Assembly (NCBI GenBank): GCA_029204225.1
Contig: CM055111.1
Location: 25,552,404-25,616,403, forward strand
Length of the DNA: 64,000 nt
DNA from: Diphasiastrum complanatum
Taxonomy: Eukaryota; Streptophyta; Lycopodiopsida; Lycopodiales; Lycopodiaceae
Direction: 5' to 3'
Below are positions 61,801 through 64,000 of the stretch, piece after piece; position 1 is the first letter of the stretch, and each line of letters opens with the position of its first letter. The translations under genes and the position numbers were made by a program. The notes beneath the pieces were generated by a model. The model was not told where the DNA came from. It saw only the letters and a list, made by a program, of their open reading frames with translations, and did no database searches.

Positions 61801-64000
61801 TCCTAGAGCATTAACTAGCCAGTTTTATAACTTCACTTTATGTTTCACAACCACTCAAGACTGGTTAAGAGCATAATTCAGTGTGGTTTTGCCTATGAAA
61901 TGTACTCACAACCACCTAAACAATGTTTATCCATTCACATATTGGATTTTTTTTTTTTCAAAAAATCTATGCAACTGTATGCAACAAAGAAATTCCATAA
62001 TTTTAATTGAGAAGTTCTCAGGAGACCATGTATAAGATATCAAAGATTTGAAAAAGTCAGTAATTAGTATCCAATACTATTACACACCGGACTTGTTCCT
62101 CAAAATCATAGAATATCTTATCTCGAGTGATAGAAATATTACATCTCAATAATCAACTATCAAATAGAGATCAACATTTGAGTCTAGGAAGTCTAAACTC
62201 TATGAATCAATTGAAAACATCAATAGATTCTGAGCCATATTCACAAATCAAATATGGAAGTATAATTTCATATAACTTTTCAGTCCTTCAGAACCAATTC
62301 TACATGGGAAGGAATTATATGAATCTCACCCAATTGTCTCGTATTTAAGAAATTTCTAAAAAGAAGAGGTTTAACATAATAGAGAATTAAATTTCAGGGC
62401 TTCCAGATTTCGTAAATAATGAGATTCCATTTGGGATCGATCTGTATCTCATAATTTTCCAAAATACCAAAACAAACCAATGGATTTCACTATTAGTATG
62501 GCCATTACAATAATTACTAACCATCAGTCTACAGATCATTCTCACTCAAGAAATCCCCTTTGGAATCACTGATGTCCCATACCACCAACTTTTCCACCAA
62601 GAATATTAATCCTTTGCATCTAGATCTGTTTTGCCCACAAAGCCAAAAAGACTATTTGGCTATTCTATATCCAACTATAGGATCGAGAATCACAACCAAT
62701 TCTAGGAGATACATCTAACCATTGAAATCCCTCATGCTCCTTAAGTGTTACCTAAAGAGTGCCACACCACATTGTACCATTCAACTACAAATGAAATGTC
62801 TCAAGTGTATTCACTAACCCAAAAGGGACATGAACCCCAACAAAACCGAATACCATACTGTCCTAGATATCCAATATCTATTCCATAATCAGTAAAAAAG
62901 AACTTAATTCTTTTACAAGTTATAATTTCTCAGCCTAAGTTTGGAGAAGACAATATGCTAAGTCATTTAGAGCAAAGCGTCACATTTTCTCGAAATGCGA
63001 AAAAGCCGAAGGCCCATGGAAATATATTCTAAGTCATATTTTGGCCATTGTCGGTTTTCTCAGGAAAGTGTGAATTGTGTGAAAAATACTCAAATATGCA
63101 GACATTGTGCGAAACTTATCTAAAAAATATGGCAGTCTGAAAAATACAAGGAAAACAAAAATACTAAAACTTTGACTTTAGCGACCAATTTGGTGTCTGT
63201 TAAGAAAGTTATAGCTATCCAAAGTTTGGCAAATTTTGAACTAGAATTTGCAAATTTTTCGTAATGTTCTGATGCATGCATACATGTAACTCAATGTAGT
63301 GCTTTTCTGTTGATGAAATGTATGGATAGACTTGTATGCATGTTTGGATGCATGGTACATGGGTGTTCAGTAGATTGATCAAAGAAAATTCGTGCATGAA
63401 GCTATTTTAGCAATTCTAGTTCAAAAAGGTGATTTCCCAATTTCTAGGCAATTTACGTAAAAATATGATTTTTTAAAAAATCACTACATGTCATGTCTGA
63501 TGCATATTGAATGTTTCAGAATCCTTTCGGAATGTGATGGTAACTTTGAAATTGCTAAGTCGATGCTTTAGATTGATTTTTCACAGTTTAGGTCCATAAA
63601 ACAGAATTTGAAAATCCTAGATTACATAAAATTGGAAATAACCATGGATGTTTTGGATTTGTTCAAATTCGTTGATTATTGATCAAACAGAAATTGCTTG
63701 TAAAGTGATGATCTTACTGAGTTGAAATCAGTTTGTTTTTATGGTCACAGTTCCTTTCACTTTTAGTTGAAGATTTTTGCGAATCTGTCTACTAATATGG
63801 AGCATTTCTTGTTTTTTGGGATCAGTAAAGACCAAGAATAACGTAAATCTTATTGGAACAATTTATATGCTGATCCATAAGGGAATCAATAAAGACCAAG
63901 AACAACGTAAATCTTATTAGAACAATTTATGTGCTAATCCAGAATTTTCCAGTAATTAAGTGCGACATTAATGAATGAACAGTCAAAATTGTCTGGTTGA
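61801..64000. other. AT-rich DNA without recognised genes
   Basis: No supported coding region; the short open frames at 62127-62348 and 63397-63215 look like chance. A 64-base direct tandem duplication occupies 63821-63948 (shared AAAGACCAAGAA and CGTAAATCTTATT blocks). The rest shows no repeats I could recognise. Confidence 0.5.

Overview
This is a stretch of plant nuclear DNA made almost entirely of LTR retrotransposons, with no recognisable host gene, rRNA or tRNA gene. Plant origin is shown by Ty1/copia and chromodomain Ty3/gypsy polyproteins of plant type. The primer-binding sites (PBS) are also plant-typical: TGGTATCAGAGCC (initiator Met tRNA) and TGGCGCCGTTGTCGGGGA (the class used by Athila/Tat-type gypsy elements). 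Very long CT/GA microsatellites are unusually common. Nothing here fixes the species. The labels Copia-1 to Copia-5 and Gypsy-1 to Gypsy-5 are mine.

Layout, left to right. 1-3450: Gypsy-1 pol remnant (-). 3480-4890: 5' part of a decayed Copia-1 copy (+). 4915-6044: 3' tail and 3' LTR of the chromovirus Gypsy-2 (+). 6230-6323: CT microsatellite. 6330-9576: decayed Copia-3 (+). 9577-12725: LTR, leader and gag of Gypsy-3 (+). 13060-15702: gag end and LTR of Gypsy-4 (+). 15703-23702: second Gypsy-3 copy (-) with gag, integrase and an extra downstream reading frame but no protease, RT or RNase H. 24065-27230: Copia-4 (-). 28100-28470: a gypsy integrase end (+). 29165-29510: a Copia-1 piece (-). 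29511-34530: the rest of Gypsy-2 (-) with its 5' LTR. 35088-38540: 5' LTR, leader and gag start of Gypsy-4 (+). 39832-46019: nearly complete Copia-1 (-). 48010-54178: complete Copia-2 (-). 54174-57750: Gypsy-5 (-), the target of Copia-2. 57750-61800: pieces of Copia-5 in both orientations. 61800-64000: no recognisable feature.

The main structural result is an inversion of about 24.6 kb, from about 4.9 to 29.5 kb. Both of its ends are Copia-1/Gypsy-2 chimeras. Turning the segment back makes the two Copia-1 pieces consecutive and completes one Gypsy-2 element on one strand. The outer flanks of the two Gypsy-2 LTRs, now 28 kb apart and in opposite orientation, carry the same 5-bp duplication (TCATG).

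The main functional result is Copia-2. Its two 682-bp LTRs look identical over their whole length, it has a perfect AAAGT target duplication, a PBS, a polypurine tract (PPT) and one uninterrupted 1314-codon gag-pol frame with all usual catalytic residues. It is a very recent and possibly mobile insertion. Other observations worth following are short-spaced zinc-knuckle arrays in Gag, hairpin and tandem-repeat arrays in leaders, in-frame GA microsatellites next to gypsy proteases, and a shared CACACGTGTG palindrome. No new defence or metabolic system was seen.
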